A stretch of 64,000 nt of DNA from Acinetobacter sp. Ac_5812 (GCF_013072695.1 NZ_LXUK01000009.1:172352-236351), one strand, 5' to 3'. Shown: positions 18,546-26,730, counted from the stretch's first letter. The notes: generated from the sequence alone by a model not told the origin. Program-made: numbers and translations.

Positions 18546-19424
18546 ATGACGATTCAACTTATGACAGCTCAAGCAAATGTTCCCATCGAGTTTTTGCAGT
18601 TTTCAGGTGGTGAGCGTCATATTCAACTGCAACCTGAGTTATTGAACCAGTTACAGGCCGACACTCAGATCAAAGCCTCACTGCATAACAGCGCAGATGT
18701 GATGGATTATCTACTACTGGAAAATGTGTTACTGCAACAAGGCACTCGCCTTTCGGTAGAAATCCCTTATTTTCCCTATGCACGTCAAGACCGCATCTGT
18801 GCACAAGGTCAGGCCTTCTCATTGGATTTAATGACCAAGTTATTAAATAGCAATAGCGAAAAATTTGCAGGACAACGTCAGAAAATTGTGGTGTGGGATT
18901 GTCATAGTCAGGTGACTCTGGAGCTACTACGTAAAAATACCCGCTTCCAACAGGTGATCAATATTGAGCCGATTGAGATTATCCAGCAAAGCCCAGCATT
19001 GATGCAGATTTTAAGCGCCGACAATACGGTATTGATCTGCCCTGATGCCGGTGCAATACAACGTACCCAAGCGATTGCAAACGGTATCAATCCGCAACGC
19101 CAACAGGCCATTGAAGTGATTCACTGTGAAAAGAAACGTGATCCAAGTACGGGAAAAATTAGCACAACGGCGGTGGATAGCCCTGATTTGACAGGAAAAA
19201 CAGCCGTGATCACCGATGATATTTGTGACGGTGGTGCAACCTTTATTGGTATTGCCAAACAATTACGCAGCCTAAACTGCCAAAACATTATTTTGTATGT
19301 CACACATGGCATTTTTAGCAAAGGTCTCGCGGTATTTGATGGCTTGGTCGATCAGGTCTTTAGCAGCAATAGCCTGCCACAAGCAGAAGCAAACAAACTC
19401 AATATCATCAATTTTCAAAATTAA
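18546..19424 (+). CDS. Ribose-phosphate pyrophosphokinase homologue (NAD salvage)
   Basis: PRPP synthetase family protein of 292 residues, shorter than the about 315-residue housekeeping Prs. Conserved parts are PYFPYARQDR (ATP-binding flexible-loop region, about residues 74-83) and the PRPP-binding loop VITDDICDGGATF (about 218-230). It would make PRPP from ribose-5-phosphate and ATP. It stands 25 bases ahead of nadV, whose enzyme consumes PRPP, so it is best seen as a dedicated supplier for nicotinamide salvage. Start ATG 18546 has a weak AAGAGAAA site. A second, housekeeping prs presumably lies elsewhere. Confidence 0.88.
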   Translation: MTIQLMTAQANVPIEFLQFSGGERHIQLQPELLNQLQADTQIKASLHNSADVMDYLLLENVLLQQGTRLSVEIPYFPYARQDRICAQGQAFSLDLMTKLLNSNSEKFAGQRQKIVVWDCHSQVTLELLRKNTRFQQVINIEPIEIIQQSPALMQILSADNTVLICPDAGAIQRTQAIANGINPQRQQAIEVIHCEKKRDPSTGKISTTAVDSPDLTGKTAVITDDICDGGATFIGIAKQLRSLNCQNIILYVTHGIFSKGLAVFDGLVDQVFSSNSLPQAEANKLNIINFQN

Positions 19425-19449
19425 GATTTAAAGCACGAGGCCAATAAAA

Positions 19450-20937
19450 ATGAGTATTAAAATTAACCCACTCAATGCAATTGATTTCTACAAAGCAGAC
19501 CACCGTCGTCAGTATCCAGTGGGAACTGAATACGTCTATGCCAACTTTACCCCGCGTTCATCACGTTTAGCCAAAATGCTGCCTGATTTTGATGACAAGA
19601 TTGTGTTCTTTGGTCTGCAAGGCTTTATCAAACACTTTCTAATCGAAACCTGGAATGAGGGCTTCTTCAATCAACCCAAAGCCAAAGTCGTCGCAGCCTA
19701 TAAAAGCCGTATGGACAATTCTTTAGGTGAAGGTGCGGTACCTGTCGAGCACATCGAAGCCTTGCACGATCTCGGCTATTTACCATTAAAAATTAAAGCC
19801 TTGCCAGAAGGTAGCCGCGTCAATATCAAAGTGCCGGTATTGACTATTATCAATACTGACCCGAATTTCTTTTGGTTAACCAACTATATCGAAACCGTGC
19901 TCAGTGCCGAATTATGGAAAAGCTGTACCACCGCCAGCATTGCCTACGAATACAAACGTTTGTTGACTCAATATGCAGAAAAAACAGGTGCAGCTTTAGA
20001 CTTTGTTGCTGTTCAAGGCCATGATTTTAGTAGCCGAGGGATGAGTGGGATCTATGATGCTGCCCAATCGGGTGTGGGTCACTTAACCAGTTTTATTGGG
20101 ACAGATTCAGTTGCTTCCATTGATTATGCAGAAGAATATTACAACGCAACAGGTGTCGTCGGTGTTTCAGTACCTGCAACAGAACACAGTGTGATGTGTA
20201 TGGGCAGTGAAGAAAGTGAAATCGAGACCTTTAGACGTCTGATCTGTGAGCTTTATCCTGCTGGTGTAGTCAGTATCGTTTCAGATACTTGGGATTTCTG
20301 GCGTGTGATTACCGAGTTTAGTGTGGAATTAAAATCAGAAATTTTAAAACGCCAACCGAATGCCCTCGGACTCGCCAAAGTGGTGTTTCGCCCTGACTCA
20401 GGTGATCCCGTGAAAATTATCTGTGGCGATCCTGATGCAGAGCTAAATAGTCCCGCTTACAAAGGTGCAGTGCAATGTTTATGGGAAATTTTTGGCGGCA
20501 CAGAAACCGCTCAAGGCTATAAGGTATTGAATGAACGGGTTGGCTTGATCTATGGTGACTCGATCACCTTAGAACGTGCCCAAAATATCTTAAAAGGTTT
20601 GGAGGCCAAAGGCTTTGCTTCAAATAATCTGGTCTTCGGAATCGGCAGCTATACTTATAACTATTTGACTCGTGATAGCTTTGGTTTTGCAGTCAAAGCC
20701 ACTTGGGGTCAGGTTAACGGTGTCGGTCGTGAACTGTTTAAAGACCCTGTAACGGATTCAGGTGTTAAAAAGTCAGCCAAAGGCTTGTTACGGGTTGAAC
20801 AAACTGAAAATGGTTTTGAGCTCTTTGATCAACAAAGCTTTGAACAGGAGAAAATGGGCGCACTGCAAACGGTATTTGAAAATGGTCAATTGTTAAGAGA
20901 ATGCTCACTTGATCAAATTCGGGAGAGATTGGTCTAA
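19450..20937 (+). CDS. nadV: Nicotinamide phosphoribosyltransferase
   Basis: Cytosolic enzyme that joins nicotinamide and PRPP to give nicotinamide mononucleotide, a one-step salvage route to NAD. The protein has 495 residues, in the NadV/NAMPT range. Family hallmarks are DFYKADHRRQYP near the N terminus, the central HDFSSRGMSG motif (about 198-207), FIGTDSV, the AxxHSVM segment PATEHSVM, and the phosphate-binding VFRPDSGDP. CGAGG lies ahead of ATG 19450. It sits between the PRPP synthase homologue (25 bases upstream) and the NrtR-like regulator (270 bases downstream), a common NAD-salvage arrangement. Confidence 0.95.
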   Translation: MSIKINPLNAIDFYKADHRRQYPVGTEYVYANFTPRSSRLAKMLPDFDDKIVFFGLQGFIKHFLIETWNEGFFNQPKAKVVAAYKSRMDNSLGEGAVPVEHIEALHDLGYLPLKIKALPEGSRVNIKVPVLTIINTDPNFFWLTNYIETVLSAELWKSCTTASIAYEYKRLLTQYAEKTGAALDFVAVQGHDFSSRGMSGIYDAAQSGVGHLTSFIGTDSVASIDYAEEYYNATGVVGVSVPATEHSVMCMGSEESEIETFRRLICELYPAGVVSIVSDTWDFWRVITEFSVELKSEILKRQPNALGLAKVVFRPDSGDPVKIICGDPDAELNSPAYKGAVQCLWEIFGGTETAQGYKVLNERVGLIYGDSITLERAQNILKGLEAKGFASNNLVFGIGSYTYNYLTRDSFGFAVKATWGQVNGVGRELFKDPVTDSGVKKSAKGLLRVEQTENGFELFDQQSFEQEKMGALQTVFENGQLLRECSLDQIRERLV

Positions 20938-20983
20938 AGCGAAATTCTCTATGATTAAAACACATCCAGTGACTAGATACTCG

Positions 20984-21170
20984 GAAAAGTCATCCGCAAC
21001 CTGCATAGTATTAAAAGAATATCTGCACGACTCTCTTTACTAGAATTAAATAGATGCAAGTGGTGAACAGGTTTTGCGGATGACAATGGTTTTGCCTACT
21101 TTTGCCAAAACAAAAGTAGGTCGAGCCGAAGGCTTATCCTAAAATATGATGAGAACCCAATAAGACTCCG
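20984..21170 (+). repeat. Dispersed intergenic repeat, copy A
   Basis: About 187 bases that match, in inverted orientation, the segment 29293-29479. The best conserved core runs from ATAGATGCAAG through AACAGGTTTTGCG and GGTTTTGCCTACTTTT to GTAGGTCGAGCCGAAGGCTTA. A stem CCTACTTTT / AAAAGTAGG with an eight-base loop is kept in both copies although the loop sequence differs. Both ends align too (CGCAACCTG; AATAAGACTCCG). No gene is encoded. It looks like a small non-autonomous or REP-type element. Confidence 0.75.
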
Positions 21171-21207
21171 CTATGATATTACTTTATTCCGATTTCTTAA
21201 TATTTCT

Positions 21208-21975
21208 ATGAGTAAGGAAACTATCCATACCTCCGAACAGGAATACCTTGCCCACTATCAAAAAACAGACTATGACACGCCTCTGTTTACGGTCGATATG
21301 GCAATTTTTTCTGTAGCAAAAGGTCAATTACAAGTCTTAATGATTCAACGCTCCAACTTTCCCGAAAAAGGCAAATGGGCGCTACCGGGTGGTTTTGTCG
21401 ATTTAAAAACCGATCCCGATTTAATGGCAACAGCACACCGTAAACTGCATGAAAAAACAGGGATTCACTCCCCTTATCTAGAACAAGTCGAAACCATTGG
21501 CAATCAACATCGTGATCCACGTGGTTGGTCCATTACCGCTTTATATTTTGCCCTGATTGATTTTGACCAATTTGAAATTCAAACAAGCAGCACCACCGAA
21601 CACCGTCAATGGCTTCCGATCGATCAAGCATTACAACTAGATTTAGCCTTTGATCACCAACAGCTATTACAACTGGCATTTGAACGTCTTGGCAATAAAA
21701 CCCGTTATACCGCCTTACCCGCCAGCCTGATGCCTGAGTTATTTACCCTGACTGAATTACAGACCATTTATGAAATTATTTTAGGTCATAGATTAGAAAA
21801 AAAATCATTTAGACGACGTATGCAAGAAGCTGGTGCCGTTGAAGAAACGGGACAGCAAAAAATTGTCGGCAAGCGCCCTGCTCAATTGTTCCGCTATGCA
21901 CTGCAAGATTATAATTTTACTTTTCCGCGTATGCTGGAAACGCCACGTAACAGCACTGAAAATGAAAAGAGCTAA
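21208..21975 (+). CDS. nrtR: NrtR-like NUDIX-related transcriptional regulator
   Basis: Predicted regulator of NAD metabolism, 255 residues. The N-terminal domain (about 25-150) is NUDIX-like: LPGGFVDLKTDPDL then HRKLHEKTGI. Against the NUDIX consensus the catalytic glutamates are altered (REL-EE has become RKL-EK), so it probably senses rather than hydrolyses, as known for NrtR. The C-terminal part (about 155-240) is the winged helix of NrtR, with FTLTELQTIYE and KKSFRRRMQEAG. It follows nadV on the same strand but behind a repeat element, so it probably has its own promoter. Likely ligand: ADP-ribose. Target sites are not proven. Confidence 0.85.
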   Translation: MSKETIHTSEQEYLAHYQKTDYDTPLFTVDMAIFSVAKGQLQVLMIQRSNFPEKGKWALPGGFVDLKTDPDLMATAHRKLHEKTGIHSPYLEQVETIGNQHRDPRGWSITALYFALIDFDQFEIQTSSTTEHRQWLPIDQALQLDLAFDHQQLLQLAFERLGNKTRYTALPASLMPELFTLTELQTIYEIILGHRLEKKSFRRRMQEAGAVEETGQQKIVGKRPAQLFRYALQDYNFTFPRMLETPRNSTENEKS

Positions 21976-21992
21976 GGTAAATAGCTTAGCTC
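21969..21992. other. Hairpin over the nrtR stop codon
   Basis: Perfect 8-bp stem GAGCTAAG / CTTAGCTC with an eight-base loop; the nrtR stop codon lies in the left arm. It fills most of the 33-base gap between convergent genes. No strong T-run, so termination is uncertain. Confidence 0.45.
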
Positions 21993-22008
21993 CTCAATAA
22001 CTTAGAAC

Positions 22009-23613
22009 TTACTTCCAAGTTTGACGAATCAAATCCACCGCTTTTTCAGCAATCATAATTGCAGGTGCATTGGTATTGCCATTGACCACGGTTGGCATAA
22101 TCGACGCGTCCACCACGCGCAGTCCTGCAATGCCATACACTTTTAGCTCAGGATCGACCACCGCCATCTCATCCACACCCATTTTACAACTACCAACAGG
22201 GTGATAGACCGTGTCGACACGTTGCCGTAAAATCTCACGAATTTCATCATCAGTCTGCACATTGGCTGTAAACATATCTTCTTTAATTTTTTCACTTAAA
22301 GCGGGTGCATTCATTAACTTTTGCGTGACTTTAAACCCATCAACCATATCTTGCAGATCTTGCTCATCCTCAAGGAATTTAAAGTCGATTAATAATGGAT
22401 CATCGACATTTTTACCACTGAGTTTGACTGAACCCCGCGCACGCGGATTCAACAAGCAAACATGGCATGAAATTCCATGTCCCATATGCATGGTTCGAGC
22501 ATGGTTATCCACCACCGCAATCACAAAATGCAACTGTAGATTCGGCTTATCCAATTCAGGACGACTTTTTAAGAAACCACCACATTCAGCATAATTGGTG
22601 GTGATTAAACCACGACGTTCTTTACGATAACGCCCAATCTGTTTGACTAAATCAATACTGCCCCCAACCGACACCCCAAAAGTTCCTTCCATTTGCTTGG
22701 TCTTATAAGCAAAAATAAAGTCAGGATGATCATGCAGGTTTTCACCCACACCCGCCAAATCTTTAATTACAGGGATACCGTGTTTTTCTAGTTCTTGGCG
22801 TGGACCAATCCCCGACAACATCAAGACTTGTGGAGATTGGAATGCACCCGCAGATAAGAGCACTTCTTTATTGGCACGAACAATCGTGCTTTGTCCATTG
22901 TGTTTATATTCAACCCCAACAGCACGACCATTTTCAATCACAATTTTTGACACCAAAGCTTTGGTAATCACATGTAGATTCGGGCGTTTACCTAAATAAG
23001 GAAACAGATAACCACGCGCTGCGCTCCAGCGTTCACCATTTTTTTGTGTAACCTGATAAACACCGAGTCCTTCTTGTTCTACACCATTGAAGTCATCATT
23101 GAGTGGATAATTGACCTGCTTCGCAGCTTCAACAAAGGTTTTCTGATACGGATTGTCCGAACGCAATTCACTGACATTTAATGGTCCGTGTTGACCATGA
23201 TATTCATTACGAATACGCTCGTTATGCTCTGATTTTATAAAATATGGCAAAACATCGTCATAAGACCATCCCGTATTGCCTAAAGCAGCCCAATGGTCAT
23301 AGTCGCTATGATGTCCACGGATATACACCATCGCATTGATGGCAGAACTGCCACCTAAGCATTTTCCACGAGGTTGATAACCTTTACGCCCATTTAAACC
23401 TTTTTGTGGAATAGTTTCTAAAGCCCAGTTATTAATTTTAGTTGGAATACTGATCACCGCTGCGGAAGGTGTATTCACCAACCAACTATTTCCATCACCA
23501 CCAGCTTCTAATAAACATACCGAAATATTTGGGTTCTCAGATAATCGCCCAGCCAATACCGAGCCTGCCGAACCACCACCTATAATTACAAAATCAAAAG
23601 CTGTTTCTGTCAT
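22009..23613 (-). CDS. GMC oxidoreductase, AlkJ-like alcohol dehydrogenase
   Basis: FAD-dependent, probably membrane-associated alcohol dehydrogenase, 534 residues. It has the ADP-binding motif FDFVIIGGGSAGSVLAGRL, the GMC signatures PRGKCLGGSSAINAMVYIRG and GAFQSPQVLMLSGIG, and the C-terminal catalytic region YHPVGSCKMG. Segments such as GEGLGVYQVTQKNGERWS-type stretches match AlkJ of alkane degraders more closely than BetA. The start ATG 23613 is chosen at the conserved N terminus; a longer reading adds 28 basic residues. No alkane genes are adjacent. Likely substrate: medium- or long-chain alcohols, by similarity only. Confidence 0.85.
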   Translation of the reverse strand: MTETAFDFVIIGGGSAGSVLAGRLSENPNISVCLLEAGGDGNSWLVNTPSAAVISIPTKINNWALETIPQKGLNGRKGYQPRGKCLGGSSAINAMVYIRGHHSDYDHWAALGNTGWSYDDVLPYFIKSEHNERIRNEYHGQHGPLNVSELRSDNPYQKTFVEAAKQVNYPLNDDFNGVEQEGLGVYQVTQKNGERWSAARGYLFPYLGKRPNLHVITKALVSKIVIENGRAVGVEYKHNGQSTIVRANKEVLLSAGAFQSPQVLMLSGIGPRQELEKHGIPVIKDLAGVGENLHDHPDFIFAYKTKQMEGTFGVSVGGSIDLVKQIGRYRKERRGLITTNYAECGGFLKSRPELDKPNLQLHFVIAVVDNHARTMHMGHGISCHVCLLNPRARGSVKLSGKNVDDPLLIDFKFLEDEQDLQDMVDGFKVTQKLMNAPALSEKIKEDMFTANVQTDDEIREILRQRVDTVYHPVGSCKMGVDEMAVVDPELKVYGIAGLRVVDASIMPTVVNGNTNAPAIMIAEKAVDLIRQTWK

Positions 23614-24013
23614 CTCTATACTCTGTTTTTTCTTTTTAAAAAGTGGAAGCATTATGCCGAATACAACATTTAAATACTGTTGTAGTTGTCTAACCAATTT
23701 ATTTCATTAAGAGCAACTTAACTGCAACGCAATAAAAGCGCAATAGTCAAATCAAGCAATAACCTTGCAATAAAAAAGCAATCTTTCAGAAGCCAATAAG
23801 TCACCTAATAATATTCATTCACGTCTTTTTAAAACTGGCACAACACTCAGAATGGATTCACCAATCAACACTTCAAACTTACTTCTTTAACACATCAGGA
23901 CAATGTTTGCATTCCGCTTTACTTTGAATAGCCAAACCAAGTAAATAAACCACTTATTAGTTTTATTAAAACAAATTTTTCAAATAACTGAATATTATTT
24001 ACTGGATAAAATA
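23614..24013. other. Intergenic region, nothing recognised
   Basis: A 400-base AT-rich gap between the divergent AlkJ-like gene and the PAAR gene. I see no gene, no strong hairpin and no promoter I would defend. Confidence 0.5.
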
Positions 24014-24544
24014 ATGAAGGCACTCATCACCAAAGGTTGTCATACAGACCACGGTGGCATAGTACAAGAGGCAGATAACATCTTTCTCGTCGAAGGGATT
24101 CCTGTACACGTCGAAGGCATGAGGCACTATTGCCCTAAATGCCAAGTGATGGCCACAGCCCAAGCTTCAGGCAGAGGCTTTTTAATGGCAGGCACCAGAA
24201 CTATTATTGTGGCGGGTGACAAAGCCACTTGCGGTGCAACCTTTTTCCCGAATCAAAGTCTTGTGGTGAGAGATAACGGAATTGGTGCAGGCGCGAATAG
24301 TTCATCCGCTGTTAGCAACTTTCTCAATACCAGTAGCCCTCAAGTTTTTGATGAGCAAGTTGCAGCTGAGTTTAGTTTTGCCGAAGGTATGCCCTACTTG
24401 ATCGAAACAGCTGAGGGTAAAATCTATCAAGGCACAATTGGCGCTGATGGAAAACTACCACGGATTGAAACTGAGGAGCATGCTTCTTATAAACTCTATT
24501 TAGGTGAAGAAGCGCTCACCAAGCGTGGTGGTGATGCCAGTTAA
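24014..24544 (+). CDS. PAAR-domain protein of a type VI secretion effector module
   Basis: A 176-residue protein. The N-terminal half (about 1-90) is a PAAR domain: glycine-rich turns with conserved His/Cys pairs (CHTDHGG, HYCPKC, AGDKATCGA) form the zinc-bound tip that sharpens the VgrG spike. The C-terminal part (about 110-170), FAEGMPYLIETAEGKIYQGTIGADG, resembles the small beta domain found on T6SS spike adaptors. It overlaps the downstream amidase gene by 11 bases, so it is probably the dedicated carrier of that effector. No vgrG or other T6SS gene is in the window. Start: ATG 24014, weak TGGA site. Confidence 0.88.
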   Translation: MKALITKGCHTDHGGIVQEADNIFLVEGIPVHVEGMRHYCPKCQVMATAQASGRGFLMAGTRTIIVAGDKATCGATFFPNQSLVVRDNGIGAGANSSSAVSNFLNTSSPQVFDEQVAAEFSFAEGMPYLIETAEGKIYQGTIGADGKLPRIETEEHASYKLYLGEEALTKRGGDAS

Positions 24545-25178
24545 TCAATCGGGGACAGTTAAAACAAATCCCAAACGAGGTTCTGTTGCGGCTTGTAGTA
24601 TGGTGGGAATCGTCCCGATTACCTTTAAAGAACTATGGGATAATTACTATGGTGACAAGACTCCACCTTATACTGTAAATGGAAAAATACCTGACGAGTT
24701 TGAAAATCAATGTGCAATTCGAATGAGTGTTACATTTCATCGCACTGGTATAAAAATGACTTCTTTCTCAGAAAAACTAATAAAACCTGAAAAAAATGAA
24801 GCAACTATTGGTCGCTTACTTTTAAAAGGATTACCCACCTCAACAAGAGCAAATGAATTTGCCCAATGGTTACAAACACGTCCAGTTTGTGGTATTGGCC
24901 CAGCGGAGGATATCACGGGCAAAAATTGGCAGAAAAAAATTAAAGGCCGTACAGGAATTATTTACTTTGGAGATTTTTGGCAGAGAGATGGACTAGAAGA
25001 ACTTAGAGACATAGCCTCTGGGGGGCATATAGATCTATGGAATAATTTTAGGTTAACAAGTAATTGGACAACTGTACCTAGATTCTTTTTTGGTATAAAT
25101 AGAATGAATATGCTTGGTGGGTATATATACACTGATTATGCTAACGCAAAAAGGATATTATTTTTCGAGGTTAAATAA
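24534..25178 (+). CDS. Tae4-type peptidoglycan amidase effector
   Basis: Predicted T6SS antibacterial effector that cleaves peptide cross-links in the periplasm of target cells. The 214-residue protein has the catalytic pair of the Tae4 family: Cys60 in NQCAIRMS and His165 in GHIDLWN, in the right order and spacing for a papain-like NlpC/P60-related fold. There is no signal peptide, as expected for a T6SS cargo. The chosen ATG (24534) overlaps the PAAR stop by 11 bases; a GTG ten codons earlier is possible. The following small membrane-protein gene starts within the stop codon (TAATG). Immunity would be expected from those genes. Confidence 0.88.
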   Translation: MPVNQSGTVKTNPKRGSVAACSMVGIVPITFKELWDNYYGDKTPPYTVNGKIPDEFENQCAIRMSVTFHRTGIKMTSFSEKLIKPEKNEATIGRLLLKGLPTSTRANEFAQWLQTRPVCGIGPAEDITGKNWQKKIKGRTGIIYFGDFWQRDGLEELRDIASGGHIDLWNNFRLTSNWTTVPRFFFGINRMNMLGGYIYTDYANAKRILFFEVK

Positions 25179-25489
25179 TGCGTAAAATTTTATATGTAAT
25201 TTTGGGCGTTGTACTAACAATATTATTGATATATACAATACCTAATTTTTATTTAGCTATTATTGGTAGAAAAACTTGTGCAGAGGGTTGTAGCTTAGCA
25301 TATATCAGTTTCAGCAGATGGTTCCTTCTATTTTCCATTGTGATTGGTGGTATTCTAGGATACTTAAAAAGTTCCAATAAATTACCCAATAAAATCCTAC
25401 TAACTATAATAATTTTTCTTTCGATAATCTGGATCGCAATAACTTGGTACGGCCTAGATTATGGATATGGGAAAAACCTAAGTTATTAA
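25178..25489 (+). CDS. Small membrane protein, candidate immunity protein 1
   Basis: A 103-residue protein, first of three tandem paralogues after the Tae4 gene, coupled to it by a TAATG overlap and preceded by CGAGG. Three hydrophobic segments are visible (about 4-26, 47-64, 72-92). The positive-inside rule places the basic N terminus and the KSSNKLPNK loop in the cytoplasm, so the conserved CAEGCS loop (34-39) and the tail ending YGYGKNLSY face the periplasm, where Tae4 acts. Known Tai4 immunity proteins are instead soluble and periplasmic. Immunity function is inferred from position and topology only. Confidence 0.72.
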   Translation: MRKILYVILGVVLTILLIYTIPNFYLAIIGRKTCAEGCSLAYISFSRWFLLFSIVIGGILGYLKSSNKLPNKILLTIIIFLSIIWIAITWYGLDYGYGKNLSY

Positions 25490-25501
25490 TTTTGAGTTAA
25501 A

Positions 25502-25816
25502 ATGATAAAAAAAATTCTATACCCAATTGTAGGGGTAATATTTATTTTAGCAATTATGCAGTTTTCATATGACCCATTTGTTTTTGTTACAGGAAAAATC
25601 CCCTGCAAAGAAGGATGCAGTACCCAGTTTATTTCAATACTCAAATATTGGTTTTGGGGAGTAATACTCATAACAATAACATTAAGTTATTACTACGCGA
25701 TTCAAAAAATCAAGAAATTAATTTTAGTTCTTTATTTCAGTTTATTTTTTCTTACGCATATATTTTTAATGTGGTACGCCTCGACCTATGGCTACGGTCT
25801 CAACTTAAGTTATTAA
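25502..25816 (+). CDS. Small membrane protein, candidate immunity protein 2
   Basis: A 104-residue paralogue of its two neighbours, 12 bases after the first. It keeps the three-segment layout, the CKEGCS loop after the first segment, a basic QKIKK loop between the second and third segments, and the tail WYASTYGYGLNLSY. The middle of the protein is diverged from the other two. The last about 45 bases are almost identical at DNA level to the end of the third paralogue, while upstream parts differ, which suggests recent duplication or gene conversion at the 3' end. Confidence 0.7.
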   Translation: MIKKILYPIVGVIFILAIMQFSYDPFVFVTGKIPCKEGCSTQFISILKYWFWGVILITITLSYYYAIQKIKKLILVLYFSLFFLTHIFLMWYASTYGYGLNLSY

Positions 25817-25857
25817 ATTTAAAAATATAAATAGGAGTTTCTTTTCGAGGTAAAGTA

Positions 25858-26172
25858 ATGAAACATACTTTGTGGGTTCTAGCTGGGATTTCTTTAGTTG
25901 CAATAATCATTTTTATTGTACCTCACTTTTTTAGTTTAATTTATACAGGTCAATCGAGATGTCGAGAAGGATGTAGTGCTGATTTTCTAATAATGGCAAG
26001 AACATTTACTTGGACAAGCCTCTTTTCAGGAGGAATCATCGGATACTTATTCTCTTTAAGAAAAGTTGGTTATAAAACAATTTCTTCCTTTATTATTTTA
26101 ATTATTCTTTTATTAATTTTTCTTTCTTGGTACGCCTCGACCTACGGCTACGGACTCAATTTAAGTTATTAA
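25858..26172 (+). CDS. Small membrane protein, candidate immunity protein 3
   Basis: Third 104-residue paralogue, 41 bases after the second. Same plan: first hydrophobic segment (about 5-28), CREGCS loop, second segment (about 50-65), basic SLRKVGYK loop, third segment (about 74-92) and tail WYASTYGYGLNLSY. Its ribosome-site region (TTTTCGAGGTAAAGTAATG) closely resembles that of the first paralogue, while its 3' end matches the second. A hairpin terminator follows, closing the effector operon just before a tRNA cluster on the other strand. Confidence 0.7.
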   Translation: MKHTLWVLAGISLVAIIIFIVPHFFSLIYTGQSRCREGCSADFLIMARTFTWTSLFSGGIIGYLFSLRKVGYKTISSFIILIILLLIFLSWYASTYGYGLNLSY

Positions 26173-26191
26173 ACTCAAGAAATCCAGACGT

Positions 26192-26220
26192 AAAAAAACC
26201 GCTAACTTAGCGGTATTTTA
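26192..26220. terminator. Terminator between effector module and tRNA operon
   Basis: ACCGCTAA / TTAGCGGT palindrome (26198-26214) with a seven-base A-run on the left and an AT-rich right flank. On the minus strand it gives a stem followed by seven T, ending the tRNA operon; it may also end the plus-strand effector operon. Confidence 0.8.
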
Positions 26221-26238
26221 TCTCATCTTTTAAGATGA

Positions 26239-26315
26239 TGGTCGGAGCAGTAGGATTCGAACCTACGACCCCCTGGTCCCAAACCAGGTGCACTACCAGG
26301 CTGTGCTATGCTCCG
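26239..26315 (-). tRNA. tRNA-Pro (TGG)
   Basis: A 77-base tRNA including the encoded CCA. Anticodon loop TTTGGGA with anticodon TGG; T-loop GGTTCGAATCC. Last tRNA of a four-gene minus-strand operon, identical to the copy at 26577-26653. Confidence 0.96.
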
Positions 26316-26319
26316 AAAT

Positions 26320-26396
26320 TGGGGTGAATGACGGGATTCGAACCCGCGACAACCGGAATCACAATCCGGGGCTCTACCAACTGAGCTACATCCACC
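26320..26396 (-). tRNA. tRNA-His (GTG)
   Basis: A 77-base tRNA with CCA encoded. Anticodon GTG; the 5' end carries the extra G(-1) that pairs with C73, the identity element of tRNA-His. Confidence 0.96.
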
Positions 26397-26431
26397 ATCA
26401 AAACTTTGATTCTATATACCAAGCTGCCAAA

Positions 26432-26508
26432 TGGCGCGCCTGACAGGATTCGAACCTGTGACCATCCGCTTAGAAGGCGGATGCTCTATCCAACTGAGCT
26501 ACAGGCGC
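26432..26508 (-). tRNA. tRNA-Arg (TCT)
   Basis: A 77-base tRNA with CCA encoded, anticodon TCT, acceptor stem GCGCCTG / CAGGCGC. Second gene of the operon. Confidence 0.96.
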
Positions 26509-26576
26509 ATAACGATGATAATACTATCACGATACTTCGCCGATATTTAAAACTATGTTTTTCAACATATTTTAAA

Positions 26577-26653
26577 TGGTCGGAGCAGTAGGATTCGAAC
26601 CTACGACCCCCTGGTCCCAAACCAGGTGCACTACCAGGCTGTGCTATGCTCCG
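26577..26653 (-). tRNA. tRNA-Pro (TGG), second copy
   Basis: A 77-base tRNA identical over its full length to the Pro tRNA at 26239-26315. First transcribed gene of the operon. Confidence 0.96.
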
Positions 26654-26701
26654 ATTTCTTTTCAGCTTTTATTGTATCGCACATCGTGCGGTACGGTGTG
26701 C

Positions 26702-26730
26702 ATTCTAGGCGCGACGCCTTAGAACGTCAA
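26702..26730 (-). promoter_or_regulatory. Promoter of the tRNA operon
   Basis: On the minus strand TTGACG (complement of 26725-26730), a 17-base spacer and TAGAAT (complement of 26702-26707), followed by a GC-rich discriminator, the form typical of stringently controlled stable-RNA promoters. It lies about 50 bases ahead of the first tRNA-Pro. Confidence 0.8.

Noticed and set aside
22009..23613. Second choline dehydrogenase (BetA)
   Set aside because: GMC family features are shared, but internal stretches fit AlkJ-type alcohol dehydrogenases better and it is outside the bet operon.
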